25,288 nucleotides of DNA. Source: Hyphomicrobiales bacterium. GTDB lineage: Bacteria > Pseudomonadota > Alphaproteobacteria > Rhizobiales > JAJFHC01. Numbering within the stretch: position 1 is the stretch's first letter; every line of letters begins with the position of its first letter. The stretch is taken from NCBI GenBank assembly GCA_021775835.1, contig JAJFHC010000310.1:1-25288 (forward strand), in the 5' to 3' direction. The notes beneath the pieces were generated by a model that saw nothing but the letters and a program-made list of their open reading frames with translations, was not told where the DNA came from and made no database searches. Position numbers and translations under genes: made by a program. This document shows positions 24,702-25,288 of the stretch, one piece after another.

Positions 24702-25288
24702 ACGGCTCGAATTCATCGAACGTCGGCTTTGCATTATCAATCAAATCCACGCTGCGCGATGGAACTCCAGTTCTCATTCGGCCCGTAAAATCCGATGACA
24801 AGCATCTGCTCGAAGTCGGGATGGAGCACCTGTCCAAGGAGAGCCGGTACTTTCGGTTCTTCCGTCCAATCTCAAGACTATCTCCCAAAATGCTGAAACA
24901 GTTCACGGATATCGATCATTTCGATCATGAAGCCATATGCGCTTTGGATATTGGCGAGAAGTCGGTAAATCCAGTGGGGTTGGCACGTTACATTCGCTTG
25001 CCGCAGCAAGACTCGAAAGCCGAAATTGCTGTTACCGTCGTTGATAGTCATCAGGGCAGGGGACTTGGCACACTGCTGCTGGCATTTCTTGCACATCGTG
25101 CGGGCGAAAACGGCGTCACGGAGTTTTTGGCAGTTGTTCTGGGAAACAATCATCGCATGCTGAACATATTCAAGGGCCTTGGATCAACGGCTAAATTTGC
25201 AGCAGCAGGAGAGTTGAACGTTCGGGTTCCGCTGTTTTGCGACCCTGCTGACTATCCGCAGACGCCTGTCGGTGATGTCTTCCGGCAG
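24698..25288 (+). CDS. GNAT-family acetyltransferase, PatZ/Pat-like domain (cut by window end)
   Basis: The frame is open from ATG 24698 to the window end (197 codons, no stop reached). The start overlaps the ackA stop by ATGA. After about 15 divergent residues comes a single GNAT domain: VLIRPVKSDD (25-34), HLSKESRYFRFF (44-55), then VGLARYIR and the acetyl-CoA pyrophosphate loop QGRGLG (119-124). NNHRMLNIFKGLG (150-162) follows. This order, including SxESRYxRFF, is that of the GNAT domain found at the C-terminus of the PatZ/Pka protein acetyltransferases, here without the large acyl-CoA-synthetase-like domain in front. Coupling with acetate kinase suggests a link between acetyl phosphate or acetyl-CoA levels and protein acetylation. 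That is inference; the target is unknown and the C-terminus is outside the window. Confidence 0.85.
   Translation, partial: MNGSNSSNVGFALSIKSTLRDGTPVLIRPVKSDDKHLLEVGMEHLSKESRYFRFFRPISRLSPKMLKQFTDIDHFDHEAICALDIGEKSVNPVGLARYIRLPQQDSKAEIAVTVVDSHQGRGLGTLLLAFLAHRAGENGVTEFLAVVLGNNHRMLNIFKGLGSTAKFAAAGELNVRVPLFCDPADYPQTPVGDVFRQ

Noticed and set aside
1..25288. Mobile element, CRISPR, phage or tRNA-linked island signs
   Set aside because: No transposase, integrase, regularly spaced repeats, terminal inverted repeats or tRNA-like sequence was seen; the clustering appears functional, not a visible insertion.

Overview
The window looks like a chromosomal low-oxygen and stress-survival region from an alphaproteobacterium. 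The supporting signs are a FixL-type haem-PAS kinase, a FixK/FNR-type regulator, class I PHA synthase, moderate-to-high GC and alphaproteobacterial-looking proteins. I cannot name the genus. There are no tRNA or rRNA genes, no CRISPR array, no transposase and no recognisable att site.

Layout. (1) 1-1145: the 5' end of an Acr3-type arsenite/organic-anion permease gene (minus strand), divergent from a TVP38/DedA-like membrane protein gene, with a perfect FNR box between them. (2) 1146-1595: 450 bp with no recognisable gene. (3) 1596-5750: signalling block. A hybrid histidine kinase with a FixL-like haem PAS converges on an OmpR-type response regulator gene. The regulator is divergent from a FixK-like Crp/FNR gene that is coupled to an unknown ORF. 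(4) 5771-10516: FNR-type box followed by a complete arginine deiminase operon (YfcC/ArcD-type transporter, arcA, arcB, arcC). (5) 10536-14273, minus strand: a two-gene YeeE/YedE (PmpAB-like) transporter, a universal stress protein, an MdaB/KefF-like quinone reductase, a Met/His-rich Spy/CpxP-like periplasmic protein and a host-attachment-family protein. Two more FNR-type boxes lie here. (6) 14437-16239, minus: an FtsH protease, probably an accessory paralogue. (7) 16364-21218, minus: a three-gene ABC export operon matching the E. coli yhiI-rbbA-yhhJ layout. (8) 21440-25288, plus: PHA synthase, acetate kinase (TTG start) and a PatZ-like GNAT acetyltransferase cut by the window end. A near-perfect FNR box lies between blocks 7 and 8.

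How the genes may work together. Five TTGAY-N4-RTCAA-type sites (one with a single mismatch) lie in front of five separate transcription units. The FixK-like protein encoded here carries the E-x-x-S-R recognition motif that reads TTGA half-sites. The simplest reading, which is inference, is a local regulon: the haem-PAS kinase senses O2 and the FixK-like protein is one output. The targets would give ATP without respiration (arginine deiminase pathway, acetate kinase), an electron and carbon sink (PHA), protein and envelope quality control (FtsH, Spy-like, Usp, RbbA exporter) and sulfur or anion transport.
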